From: Bifidobacteriaceae bacterium
GTDB taxonomy: Bacteria > Actinomycetota > Actinomycetes > Actinomycetales > WQXJ01
Length of the DNA stretch: 64,000 bases
Assembly: GCA_031267825.1 (NCBI GenBank)
Contig: JAIRYJ010000012.1
Coordinates: 1-64,000 of the forward strand
Direction: 5' to 3'
Of this stretch, positions 8,399 through 19,015 are shown one piece after another. Numbering within the stretch: position 1 is the first letter of the stretch; each line of letters begins with the position of its first letter. Position numbers and translations under genes: made by a program. The notes under the pieces were generated by a model. That model saw only the letters and a list, made by a program, of their open reading frames with translations, was not told the origin of the DNA and ran no database searches.

Positions 8399-9412
8399 CT
8401 AACGGGCCGCTGTTGTAAGGCCAACGGTGCTGACACTGCCGCCGGCCGCCAAGATTTTCTCCCGTGCCGCCGCTGAGGCCGCCTCAAGGCGCACCTCAAG
8501 TTTGACTGTCAGTTCGCCACCAGCCAGCACTTTGACCGGATAGCCGTCCCGCACTACGCCACGCGCTACCAGATCAGCCGATGTCACGGTTCCACCTTGG
8601 GGGTAGAGCAGCTCAAGTTTTTCCAGGTTAACCACCTGGTATTCAACCCGGAACGGGTTCTTGAAGCCACGCAGTTTTGGTAAACGCATGTGCAGTGGCA
8701 TCTGGCCGCCTTCGAGCCGGGCCGGTATTTGGCGCCGGGCTTTGGTGCCTTTGGTGCCGCGTCCAGCGGTTTTGCCTTTTGAGCCTTCGCCTCGCCCGAC
8801 CCTCATTTTGGCTTTCTTGGCGCCGGGTGCGGGCCGCAAGTGGTGCAGTTTCAGCACCCGGCCTTTGTTGCCCGATGCCGTCCCAAAAGTCGCCGCACCA
8901 CGCCAAGATTCCGTCCGGCGGGTTCCTTCAGTGGCGGTTGGTTCAACCGGTTCGGCGGCCTCTTTAGCGGGTTTGGCTTCAGCCTTCGGCTTGGCTTTCG
9001 CTTTGGCGGGCTTAGCCGGAGCCGACTCATCAGCCGCTGGCGGAGCATCCTTAGCTACAGCGTCCTCAACTGGTTTAGCTTCAGCCTTCGGCTTGGCTTT
9101 CGCTTTGACGGGCTTAGCCGGAGCCGACTCATCAGCCGCTGGCGGAGCGTCCTTAGCGACAGCGTCCTCAACTGATTTAGCTTCAGCCTTCGGCTTGACC
9201 TTCGCTTTGGCGGGCTTAGCCGGAGCCGACTCATCAGCCGCTGGCGGAGCGTCCTTAGCTACAGCCTCCCCGACTGGTTTGGCTTCAGCCTTCGGCTTGA
9301 CCTTCGCTTTGGCGGGCTTAGCCGCACCAGCCTTAGCGCTCCCAGCCGTTTCCGGCTTAACCTGGGGGGCGGCATCGTCCGCCGCTGCTGTTTTATCTTC
9401 TTCGCTGGCCAT
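8399..9412 (-). CDS. rplO: 50S ribosomal protein L15 (uL15) with long repetitive N-terminal extension
   Basis: 337 aa, more than twice the usual ~150. The normal L15 core starts near residue 187 ([22 protein letters not shown]) and runs to the end. The first ~186 residues are an Ala/Lys/Pro/Glu-rich, presumably disordered extension. It holds three 34-residue repeats (32-65, 66-99, 100-133) and a partial fourth. The ATG at 9412 is three bases after the rpmD stop, and no start codon with a ribosome-binding site lies next to the core, so the extension seems to be translated. Similar Lys/Ala-rich tails occur in DNA- or RNA-binding proteins of this phylum. A copy of the 14-mer repeat (9369-9381) encodes residues DDAA in this extension. 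Confidence 0.93.
   Translation of the reverse strand: MASEEDKTAAADDAAPQVKPETAGSAKAGAAKPAKAKVKPKAEAKPVGEAVAKDAPPAADESAPAKPAKAKVKPKAEAKSVEDAVAKDAPPAADESAPAKPVKAKAKPKAEAKPVEDAVAKDAPPAADESAPAKPAKAKAKPKAEAKPAKEAAEPVEPTATEGTRRTESWRGAATFGTASGNKGRVLKLHHLRPAPGAKKAKMRVGRGEGSKGKTAGRGTKGTKARRQIPARLEGGQMPLHMRLPKLRGFKNPFRVEYQVVNLEKLELLYPQGGTVTSADLVARGVVRDGYPVKVLAGGELTVKLEVRLEAASAAAREKILAAGGSVSTVGLTTAAR
8948..9319 (-). repeat. Tandem 102-bp repeats inside rplO
   Basis: Three near-identical 102-bp units and a partial fourth, phased exactly at 102 bp and in frame (34 codons). The unit encodes [14 protein letters not shown] followed by an acidic [19 protein letters not shown]-like half, so basic and acidic stretches alternate. 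Copy number could vary by slippage or recombination without a frameshift. Confidence 0.9.
9369..9382 (-). repeat. YGGACGATGCCGYC motif, copy 1
   Basis: Minus-strand match, in the rplO extension, codons giving DDAA. Confidence 0.6.
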
Positions 9413-9415
9413 GGC

Positions 9416-9676
9416 CTACTTCTTTCCCTTAACCGTCACCACGACAATCGCCTCAGGCGCCGCTGGCGGGTTGGAACTCGCTGGAATTTCCGGCAAATCA
9501 GTTAGTTCAACGCTCACCAGATGAGCCACAGTGCGGACCATGCCGCGTACCACCGGGGTGTCTGGGCGTTTCACAGTCTGGCCAATCTTACGCAAACCAA
9601 GCGAACGTAAAGTTTCGCGCTGGTTCCGCCGGCCACCAATGCCGGACTTGATCTGTGTGATTTCGAGGTTCGTCAT
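9416..9676 (-). CDS. rpmD: 50S ribosomal protein L30 (uL30)
   Basis: 86 aa; the family is usually about 60. The core ([12 protein letters not shown]...[10 protein letters not shown]...VRGMV) is complete by residue ~58, and a 25-residue Pro/Ala/Val tail follows. ATG at 9676 overlaps the rpsE stop (TGATG). The spc-operon place between S5 and L15 is standard. Confidence 0.94.
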   Translation of the reverse strand: MTNLEITQIKSGIGGRRNQRETLRSLGLRKIGQTVKRPDTPVVRGMVRTVAHLVSVELTDLPEIPASSNPPAAPEAIVVVTVKGKK

Positions 9677-10356
9677 CAGTTCTCCTCAGACTTAGCCGCT
9701 GCCGCCGCCTCACCGGCCGCCTGCGCCCGCAACAAAGCGGCCGGCGCCACCTCTTCTAGCGGCAAGCCCCGGCGCACCGCCACAGCCTGCGGCTCTTCGA
9801 GCGCTTTAAGCGCAGCCACCGTGGCATGGGCAATGTTGACCGCATTGGCCGAACCAAGCGACTTGGACAAAACATCATGAATCCCAGCGCACTCCAAGAC
9901 GGCGCGCACCGGGCCGCCGGCGATCACACCAGTACCCGGAGCGGCCGGCCGGAGATAAACCACACCAGCCGCCGCTTGGCCCTGAATCGGATGCGGAATG
10001 GTATGGGCGATCCGTGGCACCCGGAAGAAAGCCTTCTTGGCTTCCTCAACGCCTTTGGCGATAGCCGCCGGGACTTCCTTGGCCTTGCCGTAACCCACGC
10101 CAACTGTGCCGTCGCCATCGCCCACCACCACTAGAGCGGTAAAGGAGAAACGCCGTCCACCTTTGACCACCTTGGCGACACGGTTGATCGCCACGACCCG
10201 TTCAAGGTGCTGACTACGGTCATCATCGGCCCGGGCGGCCCGCCGTCCGTCACGTCGGCCCGAATCGCGCCGAGCTGACCCGTCACGACGGTCACCGTCA
10301 CGGCGGTCGCCTTCCCCCATGCCACGCTGGTCAGCGCCACGCTGCTCTGCGGCCAT
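9676..10356 (-). CDS. rpsE: 30S ribosomal protein S5 (uS5)
   Basis: 226 aa. S5 acts in decoding fidelity and mRNA unwinding. The double-stranded RNA-binding-like domain starts at ~45 ([22 protein letters not shown]) and the C-terminal domain follows ([16 protein letters not shown]). The first ~45 residues are an Arg/Asp-rich tail with RRDG repeats, as often seen in Actinomycetota. The Ala-rich C-terminus is slightly long. A 117-bp gap separates it from rplR upstream. Confidence 0.95.
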   Translation of the reverse strand: MAAEQRGADQRGMGEGDRRDGDRRDGSARRDSGRRDGRRAARADDDRSQHLERVVAINRVAKVVKGGRRFSFTALVVVGDGDGTVGVGYGKAKEVPAAIAKGVEEAKKAFFRVPRIAHTIPHPIQGQAAAGVVYLRPAAPGTGVIAGGPVRAVLECAGIHDVLSKSLGSANAVNIAHATVAALKALEEPQAVAVRRGLPLEEVAPAALLRAQAAGEAAAAAKSEEN

Positions 10357-10473
10357 CAGATGCTCCGCCTTCCGTTGTTCTTCCTCATACCTGAAAAATC
10401 CGCTCCGCCTGGCCCTAGTTCCCGAAAACCCGGCACATTTGTCATAGTCACAGTTCTCTCATCAGCTAACGGT

Positions 10474-10839
10474 CTAGAGCGCCAAACCGGCCTCGCGGGC
10501 GCCATCAGCGACAGCGGCCACCCGACCGTGATACTTGTTGCCGCCACGGTCAAAGACCACAGCCTCAATCCCAGCTGCCCGGGCGCGTTCCCCCACCAAG
10601 ACACCCACAGCTTTAGCTTTAGCGGTTTTATCCTGCTGCAATGCCCGCAGACTGGCTTCCATCGTGGAAGCCGAAACCAAGGTGTGCCCCACCGTGTCGT
10701 CAATCACCTGCGCCACCATGTGGCGCGCTGAACGTGTCACCACTAGCCGTGGCACCGCAGCGGTACCTGAGACAGTCAAACGAATCCGGCGGTGGCGCTT
10801 GGCCCGCTGAGCGGCTCTCGAAACGGTAGCCATCGTCAC
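10474..10839 (-). CDS. rplR: 50S ribosomal protein L18 (uL18)
   Basis: 121 aa; binds 5S rRNA with L5. Family motifs are [23 protein letters not shown] and the C-terminal [26 protein letters not shown] at 10839 overlaps the rplF stop (GTGA) and has GGAAAGG seven bases upstream; ATG at 10833 is the alternative and would drop two residues. Confidence 0.95.
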   Translation of the reverse strand: MTMATVSRAAQRAKRHRRIRLTVSGTAAVPRLVVTRSARHMVAQVIDDTVGHTLVSASTMEASLRALQQDKTAKAKAVGVLVGERARAAGIEAVVFDRGGNKYHGRVAAVADGAREAGLAL

Positions 10840-11426
10840 TTACCAGCCTTTCCAACCTTGCGGCGGACAGCTTCACCTTGATACCGCACGCCCTTACCCT
10901 TATACGGCTCAGGTTTACGAATCTTGCGGATATTGGCCGCCACCTCGCCAACCTGTTGCTTATCGATCCCGCTCACCGAAAAACGGGTCGGCAACTCAAT
11001 ATCAAAGATGATCCCTGGGGGTGCCTGAATCACCACCGGATGGGAAAACCCAAGCGAAAACTCAAGAACAGTGCAAGTGTTGTCAGTGCTGGCCTTGGCT
11101 TTGTCCTTATCTTTAGCTTTGACTGGGTCCACCACACGGTAACCAGTACCAACTATCTCCAGGACTTTCTTATAGCCTTCCGTCACACCATGGACCATGT
11201 TGGCCACCAAAGTGCGTGACAAGCCGTGCATGGCACGCGAACGGCGTTCCTCATCTGGCACCGTCACAACAATCGCCCCGTCATCCGCCCGGGAAAGCGA
11301 AACCGGCTCAGGCAGTTCACGGCTCAAAGTGCCTTTAGGCCCAGTTACCGTCACCTTACGGCCGTCAATCTTCACATCCACCCCGGCCGGCACAGCTACC
11401 GGTAGTTTGCCAATACGTGATGTCAT
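10836..11426 (-). CDS. rplF: 50S ribosomal protein L6 (uL6)
   Basis: 196 aa, about 16 longer than usual. Both L6 domains are present (MSRIGK-like start, [38 protein letters not shown]). The extra length is one insertion, Lys/Ala/Asp-rich ([15 protein letters not shown]), between GTGYRV and LEFSLGF at the turn into domain 2. L6 sits near the sarcin-ricin loop, so the insertion probably extends from the 50S surface. Confidence 0.95.
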   Translation of the reverse strand: MTSRIGKLPVAVPAGVDVKIDGRKVTVTGPKGTLSRELPEPVSLSRADDGAIVVTVPDEERRSRAMHGLSRTLVANMVHGVTEGYKKVLEIVGTGYRVVDPVKAKDKDKAKASTDNTCTVLEFSLGFSHPVVIQAPPGIIFDIELPTRFSVSGIDKQQVGEVAANIRKIRKPEPYKGKGVRYQGEAVRRKVGKAGK

Positions 11427-11440
11427 TTTCGGCTTCCCTC

Positions 11441-11839
11441 CTACCAGATGTGGGCTAGGACTTCCCCACCCACACCTTTCTTGGCCGCTTGCCGGTCAGT
11501 CAACAGCCCGGAAGAGGTCGACAAAATGGCGATCCCCAACCCACCGAGCACACGTGGCAATTCGGTTGACTTGGCGTAAACGCGTAAACCAGGCTTAGAA
11601 ACACGCCGCAGGCCAGCTAAAGCACGCTGACGGCCGTTGCCGTATTTCAGCACCACCCGTAAAGTCGCGCCAACCCTGGCTGGTTCCTTAGACCAGGACA
11701 GAATGTAACCCTCACGCTGCAAGATGTCCGCCATGGCCGCCTTCATCTTGGAATACGGCATCTCCACCGCCTCATGGTGGGCCGAATTAGCGTTGCGGAT
11801 GCGCGTCAGCATATCCGCGATCGGATCAGTCATTGTCAT
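11441..11839 (-). CDS. rpsH: 30S ribosomal protein S8 (uS8)
   Basis: 132 aa, normal length. S8 binds helix 21 of 16S rRNA and in many bacteria represses the spc operon. Starts [14 protein letters not shown] and ends with the [20 protein letters not shown] signature. Two in-frame ATGs (11839 and 11833) are possible starts. Confidence 0.96.
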   Translation of the reverse strand: MTMTDPIADMLTRIRNANSAHHEAVEMPYSKMKAAMADILQREGYILSWSKEPARVGATLRVVLKYGNGRQRALAGLRRVSKPGLRVYAKSTELPRVLGGLGIAILSTSSGLLTDRQAAKKGVGGEVLAHIW

Positions 11840-11915
11840 GTGGGGGTTCCCACCTTCCTCGCCCTGGTTTCCCTGTCATGAGGCATGGTGCCTTAGGGAC
11901 CTGTGACGTAGTTGA

Positions 11916-12101
11916 TTACCAGCTTGATTTAGTTATTCCGGGTAGTTCCCCGCGGTGTGCCATCTCACGCAGGCACACCCGGCAAAGCCCGAACTTACGG
12001 TACACACTGCGCGGCCGTCCACACCTGGTGCAGCGCGTATAGCCTTGCACCTTGAACTTAGGTTTGCGGGCAGCCTTGACGATGAGTGATTTTTTCGCCA
12101 C
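11916..12101 (-). CDS. rpsN: 30S ribosomal protein S14 type Z (uS14, zinc-binding)
   Basis: 61 aa. Starts at GTG 12101 ([22 protein letters not shown]), one base from the rplE stop. Two CxxC pairs (CTRCG and CRVC) form the zinc knuckle, so this is the C+ form. Upstream in-frame extension overlaps rplE and lacks similarity, so it is excluded. Confidence 0.95.
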   Translation of the reverse strand: MAKKSLIVKAARKPKFKVQGYTRCTRCGRPRSVYRKFGLCRVCLREMAHRGELPGITKSSW

Positions 12102-12102
12102 G

Positions 12103-12798
12103 TCAGTTCTCCTTGAATGGGAAACCGAGCTGGCGCAGCAAAGCGCGGCCCTCGGCGTCATTGGCCGCGCTGGTCACCACAGTGATGTCCATGCCGCGGA
12201 CACGGTCAATATGATCTTGATCAATCTCATGGAACATTGACTGTTCCGTCAAGCCGAAGGTGTAGTTACCTTGGCCATCGAACTGCCGGTCACTAAGGCC
12301 ACGAAAGTCACGGATACGTGGCAAAGCCGTGGTCAGCAGCCGGTCCAAGAACTCCCACATGCGGTCACCGCGTAAGGTCACATGGGCCCCGATCGGCATT
12401 CCCTCACGCAACTTGAACTGGGCGATTGACTTACGGGCCCTGGTCACGACCGGCTTCTGCCCAGTGATCAAAGCCAAATCGGCGACAGCTCCGTCAATCA
12501 GTTTAGAATCGCGGGCAGCTTCACCAACCCCCATGTTGACCACAATTTTAGTCAAACCTGGCACCTGGTGAATGTTGCTGAAACCGAACTCCTGGCGTAA
12601 CGCCGCGATGATCTCCTGGCGGTAGCGCACCTTCAGCCGGGGCATCTGGTCAGCCGCGCCGCGAGCCTCCGGATCGGTTGTCCCAGCTTTGCCCGGAGCG
12701 GCCTTAGTGGAGGCGGCCTTGGCTGGAGGCTTAGCCGCGGCGGCTTTACTAGCGCCAGCCTTGGAGGCGTTCCCTTTAGCGGGTGTCTTAGTGGCCAT
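12103..12798 (-). CDS. rplE: 50S ribosomal protein L5 (uL5) with Ala/Lys-rich N-terminal extension
   Basis: 231 aa against the usual ~180-187. The core begins near residue 52 ([12 protein letters not shown]) and holds the 5S-rRNA-binding and P-loop-like regions ([32 protein letters not shown]). The first ~50 residues are an Ala/Lys/Pro tail ([18 protein letters not shown]...). The ATG at 12798 lies four bases after the rplX stop; a longer frame upstream runs into rplX and is not used. Confidence 0.95.
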   Translation of the reverse strand: MATKTPAKGNASKAGASKAAAAKPPAKAASTKAAPGKAGTTDPEARGAADQMPRLKVRYRQEIIAALRQEFGFSNIHQVPGLTKIVVNMGVGEAARDSKLIDGAVADLALITGQKPVVTRARKSIAQFKLREGMPIGAHVTLRGDRMWEFLDRLLTTALPRIRDFRGLSDRQFDGQGNYTFGLTEQSMFHEIDQDHIDRVRGMDITVVTSAANDAEGRALLRQLGFPFKEN

Positions 12799-12802
12799 CA
12801 GG

Positions 12803-13144
12803 CTATAGCTCCTTACCGGACTTCTTGGCGTAGCGCACCCGCACAGTGCGGGTCCGGCCATCACGCTGGATCGTCTCAAGGCGGTGCCCAACCCGGGTCG
12901 GTTTACGGGTTACAGGATCAACCACCATGACGTTAGAAATGTGAATCGGTGCTTCAACCGTCTCAATACCACCGGTCTTAGCCCCACGGTTAGACTGGCC
13001 AACTTTGGTGTGCTTAGTGACACGCTGGACCGATTCAACAATCACCCGTTCGCCACCTTTGAGGACTTCCAGCACACGGCCCTGGCGGCCTTTGTCACGT
13101 CCAGAGATGACCTGGACCAGGTCACCTTTCTTAATGTTCGCCAT
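12803..13144 (-). CDS. rplX: 50S ribosomal protein L24 (uL24)
   Basis: 113 aa. The KOW motif is near the start ([23 protein letters not shown]), followed by [12 protein letters not shown]24 initiates 50S assembly. ATG at 13144 is chosen because AGGAG lies eight bases upstream; an upstream TTG adds only two codons. Confidence 0.95.
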   Translation of the reverse strand: MANIKKGDLVQVISGRDKGRQGRVLEVLKGGERVIVESVQRVTKHTKVGQSNRGAKTGGIETVEAPIHISNVMVVDPVTRKPTRVGHRLETIQRDGRTRTVRVRYAKKSGKEL

Positions 13145-13248
13145 CTTCAACGCTCCTTAGTTACTGCCGGACCGGTCCTCAAACCGGCCAGCCCAAGTGC
13201 CAAGCCGACGCCTAAACGCCAGGCGCCAGGAGATTCTTCGAAACGCAT

Positions 13249-13617
13249 TCAGAGCACCTCCGGTGCCAGTGAAATGATCTTCATGAACCTTTTGTCACGC
13301 AGTTCGCGCCCAACCGGGCCAAAGATGCGGGTGCCGCGCGGCTCGCCATCGTTCTTCAAAATGACAGCGGCGTTCTCATCAAACCGGATGTAACTGCCAT
13401 CTGGCCGGCGCCGCTCTTTAGCGACCCGCACCACCACGGCTTTCACAACGTCACCCTTCTTCACCCCACCACCGGGAATGGCGTCCTTGACGGTGGCCAC
13501 AATAGTGTCGCCAATCGAGGCGTAACGCCGACCCGAACCACCCAATACCCGGATACACAGAATCTCTTTGGCGCCAGTGTTGTCCGCCACCTTCAGGCGC
13601 GTCTCCTGCTGAATCAT
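13249..13617 (-). CDS. rplN: 50S ribosomal protein L14 (uL14)
   Basis: 122 aa, standard length. Starts [20 protein letters not shown] and contains the L14 signature ([16 protein letters not shown]). L14 contacts L19 and the 30S subunit. About 100 bp separate it from rplX. Confidence 0.97.
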   Translation of the reverse strand: MIQQETRLKVADNTGAKEILCIRVLGGSGRRYASIGDTIVATVKDAIPGGGVKKGDVVKAVVVRVAKERRRPDGSYIRFDENAAVILKNDGEPRGTRIFGPVGRELRDKRFMKIISLAPEVL

Positions 13618-13628
13618 GTCCTAATCCC

Positions 13629-13907
13629 TTACTTGGCCTTCTCAAGGATCTCTACAACCCGCCAGCGTTTAGTGGCGCTGACCGGACGGGTTTCCATGAT
13701 CAGAACCAAATCGCCAACACCGGCGGTGCCAGCCTCATCATGGACTTTAACCTTAGAAACACGGGTCATGACTTTGCCATACAACGGGTGCTTCACCCGG
13801 TCTTCTAGGCGGACCACAACCGTCTTAGTCATCTTGTCGCCAATCACCAGGCCACGCCTAGTTTTGCGATGTGACCGGCGGACCGGCGCCGCGGCTTCGC
13901 TACTCAC
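13629..13907 (-). CDS. rpsQ: 30S ribosomal protein S17 (uS17)
   Basis: 92 aa. OB-fold primary binder of 16S rRNA; motif [10 protein letters not shown] and VKVHDE. GTG start at 13907 overlaps the rpmC stop (GTGA). Confidence 0.96.
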   Translation of the reverse strand: MSSEAAAPVRRSHRKTRRGLVIGDKMTKTVVVRLEDRVKHPLYGKVMTRVSKVKVHDEAGTAGVGDLVLIMETRPVSATKRWRVVEILEKAK

Positions 13908-14158
13908 TTCTTCTCAGCCTCCACATTCGAGCTAGGTGCGGTCCGGATACCCATTTCGCGTTCACGCAAAACGGTGTAAACACGGGCAATGTCACGTTTG
14001 ACGGCTTTGAGCCGACCATGCGACTCAGACTGACCGGTGGCGGTAGCGAAGCGGAGATTGAACAGCTCCTCTTTGCAGCGCACTAAAGCCGCCCGCAAAC
14101 GCTCATCATCCAGCAGATCAAGCTGGTCTGGCAGCAGATCCTTCGAGCCAACAGCCAT
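13904..14158 (-). CDS. rpmC: 50S ribosomal protein L29 (uL29)
   Basis: 84 aa. Two-helix protein near the exit tunnel; core [23 protein letters not shown] and [16 protein letters not shown]. Start ATG 14158 matches actinobacterial relatives (MAVGSKDL); GTG codons at 14170 and 14167 are alternatives overlapping the rplP stop. Confidence 0.95.
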   Translation of the reverse strand: MAVGSKDLLPDQLDLLDDERLRAALVRCKEELFNLRFATATGQSESHGRLKAVKRDIARVYTVLREREMGIRTAPSSNVEAEKK

Positions 14159-14159
14159 C

Positions 14160-14576
14160 TCACTCACCACCCTCTCGGCTGATAAAACGGCACTTCATAG
14201 GCAACTTATGCATTGCCCGGGTCATCGCCTCGCGGGCCAAAGCCTCCGGCACACCAGACAACTCAAACACCACCCGGCCAGGCTTAATGTTGGCCACCCA
14301 CCGCTCCGGTGAGCCTTTACCAGAACCCATCCGGGTTTCAGCTGGCTTCTTAGTTATTGGCCGGTCAGGGAAAACATTAATCCAGACCTTGCCGCCACGC
14401 TTGACGTGACGGGTCATGGCGATACGGGCGGCCTCAATCTGACGGTTAGTCAAATAGGCCGGTTCAAGAGCCTGAATACCGTAATCACCAAAAGCGATCG
14501 TGGTGCCACCCTTAGCCGCCCCCGAACGCTTCGGATGGTGCTGCTTACGGTGCTTAACACGGCGCGGAATCAGCAT
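14160..14576 (-). CDS. rplP: 50S ribosomal protein L16 (uL16)
   Basis: 138 aa, normal. Starts [15 protein letters not shown]; contains [21 protein letters not shown] and the MGSGKG loop near the A and P tRNA sites. Three bases separate the rpsC stop from its ATG. Confidence 0.97.
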   Translation of the reverse strand: MLIPRRVKHRKQHHPKRSGAAKGGTTIAFGDYGIQALEPAYLTNRQIEAARIAMTRHVKRGGKVWINVFPDRPITKKPAETRMGSGKGSPERWVANIKPGRVVFELSGVPEALAREAMTRAMHKLPMKCRFISREGGE

Positions 14577-14579
14577 GGC

Positions 14580-15383
14580 TCAGGCCTCCGTCACACTAGC
14601 GGCGCCGGCCGAGGCCGCCGTCTGATCCTGTGAGCCACGCCCGCCTTCACGCCGCCGACCGCCTGGCCGTTCACCACGGTCACGTTCGCCGCGGCCCCGG
14701 GCCGGGCGCGGAGCGGCCGCCGCCTGCTGGCGAGCGAACTCCTTCTCAGTCATGTCGCCCTTATAGATCCAAACTTTGACACCAATCCGGCCAAAGGTGG
14801 TGCGGGCTTCAAACAAGCCGTAGTCAATGTTGGCGCGCAGCGTGTGCAGCGGGACCCGGCCTTCACGGTAAAACTCAGAACGCGACATTTCAGCCCCACC
14901 GAGACGGCCAGAGCATTGCACCCGCACACCCTTGGCGCCAGCCCGCTGAGCTGATTGCAGGCCTTTACGCATCGCCCGCCGGAAAGACACCCGGTTAGCT
15001 AGCTGCTCAGCGATCCCTTGAGCTACCAGTTGAGCGTTCAGTTCAGGGTTCTTGACTTCCAGAATGTTGAGCTGAACTTGTTTACCAGTCAGTTTCTCAA
15101 GTTCGCTGCGGATCCGGTCAGCTTCCGCGCCCCGCCGTCCAATCACAATGCCCGGCCGGGCGGTGTGAATGTCAATCCGGACACGGTCACGGCTGCGTTC
15201 AATCTCGACCTTGGCGATCCCAGCCCGCTCCAGGCCAGTCGCCATCAAACGCCGGATGGCGACATCCTCACGGACGTAGTCACGGTAACGCTGGCCCGGC
15301 TTAGTTGAATCAGCGAACCAACGCGAACGGTGGTCGGTCGTGATCCCGAGCCGGAAACCCAGCGGGTTGACTTTCTGTCCCAC
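14580..15383 (-). CDS. rpsC: 30S ribosomal protein S3 (uS3)
   Basis: 267 aa. N-terminal and KH-2 domains are followed by the C-terminal domain ([24 protein letters not shown]). S3 lines the mRNA entry channel. The last ~45 residues are an Arg/Gly-rich tail, common in Actinomycetota. GTG at 15383 overlaps the rplV TAG by one base (TAGTG). Confidence 0.97.
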   Translation of the reverse strand: MGQKVNPLGFRLGITTDHRSRWFADSTKPGQRYRDYVREDVAIRRLMATGLERAGIAKVEIERSRDRVRIDIHTARPGIVIGRRGAEADRIRSELEKLTGKQVQLNILEVKNPELNAQLVAQGIAEQLANRVSFRRAMRKGLQSAQRAGAKGVRVQCSGRLGGAEMSRSEFYREGRVPLHTLRANIDYGLFEARTTFGRIGVKVWIYKGDMTEKEFARQQAAAAPRPARGRGERDRGERPGGRRREGGRGSQDQTAASAGAASVTEA

Positions 15384-15802
15384 TAGCGGTTCCTTCCCTT
15401 CTTGGCCTCAGCGCCAGCCGTCTCAGATTGGCGAACCACAAACGTGATGTGGCTGGTCCGCTTCAGAATCCGCCCCGCCCGGCCTTTAGCCCGGGGGCGG
15501 TAACGCTTCATAGTTGGACCTTCATCAACAAAAGCTTCGGCGACATATAAGGCCGGTCGGCTGACCGCCAACCCGTTGCGTTGACGCTTATCAAGAATCG
15601 ACCGCATGGCTGACTCCAGCACTTTGCGGGCCTGCGAACTGGCCGCCTGCGGCGCGAAGTTAAGGATCGTCACCGCTTCTTCAGCGTTGCGGCCCCGCAC
15701 CAAGTCAACCACCCGGCGGGCCTTAGTTGGAGTGATATGCAGGTAACGGCCTGAAGCCCGGCCAATCGCCAGGTCAACTACCTTACGTGACTCTTTGCTC
15801 AT
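15383..15802 (-). CDS. rplV: 50S ribosomal protein L22 (uL22)
   Basis: 139 aa. The core ([19 protein letters not shown]) and the exit-tunnel hairpin region ([22 protein letters not shown]) are present. A ~17-residue basic tail follows. ATG overlaps the rpsS stop (TGATG). No tunnel-hairpin change suggesting macrolide resistance was evident. Confidence 0.96.
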   Translation of the reverse strand: MSKESRKVVDLAIGRASGRYLHITPTKARRVVDLVRGRNAEEAVTILNFAPQAASSQARKVLESAMRSILDKRQRNGLAVSRPALYVAEAFVDEGPTMKRYRPRAKGRAGRILKRTSHITFVVRQSETAGAEAKKGRNR

Positions 15803-16083
15803 CAGCGGCGCCGTCCCTTCTTATCGTCCTTCTCATGGCCGCGGAAGGTCCGGGTCGGAGCGAACTCGCCTAGTTTGTGCCCAACCATCGACTCGGTGAT
15901 GAAAACTGGCACATGTTTACGCCCATCGTGGACCGCGAAGGTGTGGCCCAAAAAGTCCGGTGTGATCATGGAACGCCGCGACCAAGTCTTGATCACGGTC
16001 TTGAGACCCTCAGCGTTGTGCTTGTCTACCTTTTTTTGCAGGTGGGCATCAACGAATGGTCCCTTCTTCAGGCTGCGCGGCAT
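15802..16083 (-). CDS. rpsS: 30S ribosomal protein S19 (uS19)
   Basis: 93 aa, standard. [15 protein letters not shown] start and [29 protein letters not shown] signature. Binds the 30S head with S13, whose gene is not in this window. Confidence 0.97.
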   Translation of the reverse strand: MPRSLKKGPFVDAHLQKKVDKHNAEGLKTVIKTWSRRSMITPDFLGHTFAVHDGRKHVPVFITESMVGHKLGEFAPTRTFRGHEKDDKKGRRR

Positions 16084-16102
16084 TTTAGAACCAATCTCCC
16101 TA

Positions 16103-16939
16103 TCAGCGCTTCTTGCCGGTGCGCCGGCGGCGGACGATCAACTTATCACTGGCTTTGCCGGGACGGCGGGTACGGCCCTCCGGCTTACCCCAAGGGCTGA
16201 CCGGGTTACGGCCACCAGAGGTCTTACCTTCACCACCACCATGCGGGTGATCCACTGGGTTCATGGCGACGCCCCGGACATGCGGTCGGCGTCCCTTCCA
16301 GCGCATCCGGCCCGCCTTACCCCAGTTGATATTGGACTGCTCAGCGTTGCCGACCTCACCAATAGTCGCCCGGCAATCCAGTTCCACGTTACGGATCTCG
16401 CCAGACGGTAAACGCAACTGGGCGAAACGCCCCTCTTTGGCGACTAGCTGAACCGATGTCCCCGCGCTGCGCGCCAACTTGGCACCACCACCAGGATTCA
16501 GTTCAACAGCGTGGATCACAGTACCTAGCGGGATGTGACGCATCGGTAAAGCGTTACCCGGCTTAATATCGGCCTGCGGGCCAGCCTCAACCAGATCACC
16601 TTGACGTAGCTTGTCCGGCGCCAAAATGTAGCGTTTGGTGCCATCGGCGTAATGCAGTAAAGCGATCCGAGCGGTCCGGTTCGGATCGTATTCGATGTGC
16701 GCCACTTTGGCTGGCACACCGTCACGGTCATTGCGTTTGAAATCAATCAAACGGTAAGCCCGCTTATGTCCGCCGCCACGGTGGCGTGACGTCACCCGTC
16801 CCCCCGCGTTCCGGCCGCCTGACCTGGTCAGTGGCCTGACAAGGGATTTTTCCGGAGTTGACCGGGTGATCTCGGCGAAGTCGGAAACCGACGATCCGCG
16901 CCTACCCGGCGTGGTCGGTTTATATTTCCTGATGGCCAT
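16103..16939 (-). CDS. rplB: 50S ribosomal protein L2 (uL2)
   Basis: 278 aa, standard. The peptidyl-transferase-proximal segment ([26 protein letters not shown]) with the conserved His is intact. L2 is needed for subunit joining. Confidence 0.98.
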   Translation of the reverse strand: MAIRKYKPTTPGRRGSSVSDFAEITRSTPEKSLVRPLTRSGGRNAGGRVTSRHRGGGHKRAYRLIDFKRNDRDGVPAKVAHIEYDPNRTARIALLHYADGTKRYILAPDKLRQGDLVEAGPQADIKPGNALPMRHIPLGTVIHAVELNPGGGAKLARSAGTSVQLVAKEGRFAQLRLPSGEIRNVELDCRATIGEVGNAEQSNINWGKAGRMRWKGRRPHVRGVAMNPVDHPHGGGEGKTSGGRNPVSPWGKPEGRTRRPGKASDKLIVRRRRTGKKR

Positions 16940-16961
16940 GTCGCTCTATCCAACCCTTCCG

Positions 16962-17270
16962 CTATGAGATCGGCGCGCCGAAGATGTCGATGGTGCCGTC
17001 CGCCAGGGTCACAATGGCCCGCTTAGTCGACTTGCGGCGTCCCACACCACTGCGTGTCCGCTTAACCTTGCCTTTGCGGTGAAGCGTGTTAACTTTGGCT
17101 ACCCGGACACCAAAAATCTTCTCCACAGCGATCCGGATTTCAGTCTTGTTGGCGGTTGGCGCCACCACGAAGGTGTATTTGCCTTCATCGATCAGGCCGT
17201 AAGACTTCTCAGAAACCACCGGGGCGAGAATAACGTCACGTGGGTCCTTAGGCAGTTCCGGCTTACTCAT
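16962..17270 (-). CDS. rplW: 50S ribosomal protein L23 (uL23)
   Basis: 102 aa. L23 at the tunnel exit is a docking site for SRP and trigger factor. Motifs [18 protein letters not shown] and [17 protein letters not shown] overlaps the rplD stop (ATGA). Confidence 0.97.
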   Translation of the reverse strand: MSKPELPKDPRDVILAPVVSEKSYGLIDEGKYTFVVAPTANKTEIRIAVEKIFGVRVAKVNTLHRKGKVKRTRSGVGRRKSTKRAIVTLADGTIDIFGAPIS

Positions 17271-18013
17271 TCGGCAACCTCCTCGTTTCCGGTTGGTTCG
17301 CCATCAGTTTTGTCCGATGCCGCCGAGCTGGGTTCCGTTTCCGGTCCGGTAACACTTGGGGCGGCATCGTCCACCACAACCGTTGTGATAGCCGGGGGGT
17401 TCAAGAAGTCAGCTAAGGCCGCTTCAGTGAAAATGACATCATCTGACACCATCACGTCATAAGTGTTGAGCTGATCTGGTGTTAACCAATGAACCTGCGG
17501 CAGGTTACGGACCGACAGACGCGAACTGTCCTCCTGGCGGGTCACAACAACAAGCACCCTGGGACGGTCAGTGATCTTAGCTAGCAGCTCACGGGCCGGG
17601 CGGGTGGCTGGCGTTGAACCATCAACAAAACCAGTCACCACATGGATCCGCTGATGGCGGGCCCGGTCTGACAGCGCGCCACGTAACGCGGCGGCCTTCA
17701 TTTTCTTAGGTGTGCGCTGTGAATAGTCGCGTGGTTGTGGGCCGTGAACCACACCACCACCAACGAATTGCGGCGCCCGGGTTGAACCTTGACGGGCCCG
17801 GCCGGTGCCTTTCTGACGGTACGGTTTACGGCCGCCACCTGAAACCATGCCACGGGTCTTAGTGGCGTGCGTGCCTTGACGGGCGGCCGCCAACTGCCCA
17901 ACAACAACCTGGTGAATCAACGGAATATTGGTCTGAGCATCAAAAAAGTCGTCCGGTAAATCGATCGTGTTAACCACCTCACCGGCCGGGTTCAGCACAT
18001 TGACAGTAGCCAT
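17267..18013 (-). CDS. rplD: 50S ribosomal protein L4 (uL4) with acidic C-terminal tail
   Basis: 248 aa; the core ends near residue 215. The tunnel loop ([30 protein letters not shown]) is intact. The last ~33 residues are an acidic, Ser/Thr/Pro-rich tail ([17 protein letters not shown]...), opposite in charge to the Lys-rich tails of L15 and L5. A 14-mer copy at 17361-17374 lies at the core-tail junction and encodes DDAA. ATG overlaps the rplC stop (TGATG). Confidence 0.96.
   Translation of the reverse strand: MATVNVLNPAGEVVNTIDLPDDFFDAQTNIPLIHQVVVGQLAAARQGTHATKTRGMVSGGGRKPYRQKGTGRARQGSTRAPQFVGGGVVHGPQPRDYSQRTPKKMKAAALRGALSDRARHQRIHVVTGFVDGSTPATRPARELLAKITDRPRVLVVVTRQEDSSRLSVRNLPQVHWLTPDQLNTYDVMVSDDVIFTEAALADFLNPPAITTVVVDDAAPSVTGPETEPSSAASDKTDGEPTGNEEVAE
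17361..17374 (-). repeat. YGGACGATGCCGYC motif, copy 2
   Basis: Minus-strand match, in the L4 tail, codons giving DDAA. Confidence 0.6.
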
Positions 18014-18681
18014 CAGGCGTTGCCCCCCTTCACGCCTGAGCGCACCATGACCAGCCCACCCTTCGGGCCAGGCACGGCGCCACGGACAAGGATCAGGCCG
18101 TTTTCGACATCAACCGCATGGATTAGCAGATTCAATGTGGTGTGACGGGAGTTACCCATCCGGCCAGCCATCCGCATACCTTTCAGGACCCGGGCGGGTG
18201 TGGCGCAAGCGCCAATCGAACCAGGCTTACGGTGGTTGCGGTGCGAACCGTGGGAGGCGCCGACCCCAGCGAAACCGTGGCGCTTCATGACACCAGCCGT
18301 ACCCTTGCCTTTAGTTGTGCCGGTGACATCAACTAGCTGGCCAGCTTCGAAAACGTCAGCCTTAAGGGTGGTGCCCGGTGCGTAGGATTCGGATTCAGCC
18401 AGCCTAACCTCAGCTAGATAACGCTGCGGGTTGACGCCATATCGATTGAAGTGGCCGGTCTCTGGCTTGTTGACACGGGTCGGTTTGATCGCCCCGTAGC
18501 CAAGCTGGACAGCACTGTAACCATCAACTTTGACGGTCCGCACTTGCACCACCACATTGGTGCCAACCCTAATCACGGTGAGCGGCACAATCCGGCCGTC
18601 TGAGCCCCACGCCTGGGTCATACCCAGCTTGGTGCCCAGCAGGGCGGCTTTGGGCCGTACTTCCTGGGAAACGGTAGTCAT
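18013..18681 (-). CDS. rplC: 50S ribosomal protein L3 (uL3)
   Basis: 222 aa. [13 protein letters not shown] start and the [17 protein letters not shown]-type signature near the peptidyl transferase centre. ATG 18681 is preferred: GAGGAC lies ten bases upstream and it leaves 25 bp after rpsJ, whereas a longer frame overlaps rpsJ and adds unrelated residues. Confidence 0.96.
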   Translation of the reverse strand: MTTVSQEVRPKAALLGTKLGMTQAWGSDGRIVPLTVIRVGTNVVVQVRTVKVDGYSAVQLGYGAIKPTRVNKPETGHFNRYGVNPQRYLAEVRLAESESYAPGTTLKADVFEAGQLVDVTGTTKGKGTAGVMKRHGFAGVGASHGSHRNHRKPGSIGACATPARVLKGMRMAGRMGNSRHTTLNLLIHAVDVENGLILVRGAVPGPKGGLVMVRSGVKGGNA

Positions 18682-18706
18682 CTTCTTAGGTGTCCTCGCC
18701 GGTCGC

Positions 18707-19015
18707 TTAGAGCTTGATCTCGATGTTGACATCACCGGGCAAGTCGAGCCGCATCAAGCTGTCGACTGCCTTGGGTGTCGGATCGATGATGTCAATCAGC
18801 CGCTTGTGGGTCCGCATCTCAAAATGCTCGCGACTGTCTTTATATTTGTGCGGGGAGCGAATGACGCAGTAGACGTTCTTCTCCGTCGGCAGCGGCACAG
18901 GTCCTACCACGGTGGCGCCCGCTCGTACCACGGTTTCAACGATCTTACGGGCTGACGCGTCTATGACCTGATGGTCATACGACTTCAGCCGTATCCGTAT
19001 CTTCTGCCCAGCCAT
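18707..19015 (-). CDS. rpsJ: 30S ribosomal protein S10 (uS10, NusE)
   Basis: 102 aa, standard. [19 protein letters not shown] start. S10 also acts as NusE in antitermination and NusG coupling. First gene of the S10 operon; the start is ATG 19015, not the longer in-frame extension. Confidence 0.97.
   Translation of the reverse strand: MAGQKIRIRLKSYDHQVIDASARKIVETVVRAGATVVGPVPLPTEKNVYCVIRSPHKYKDSREHFEMRTHKRLIDIIDPTPKAVDSLMRLDLPGDVNIEIKL

Noticed and set aside
8870-8884. Near matches to the 14-mer at about 8873, 17312, 5474 and 25507
   Set aside because: They keep CGATGCCG(T/C)C but lack GGA; excluded from the count to keep the motif strict.
8661-9524. Plus-strand ORF of 287 codons opposite rplO
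   Set aside because: Antisense of the Ala/Lys repeats; no start signal or family.
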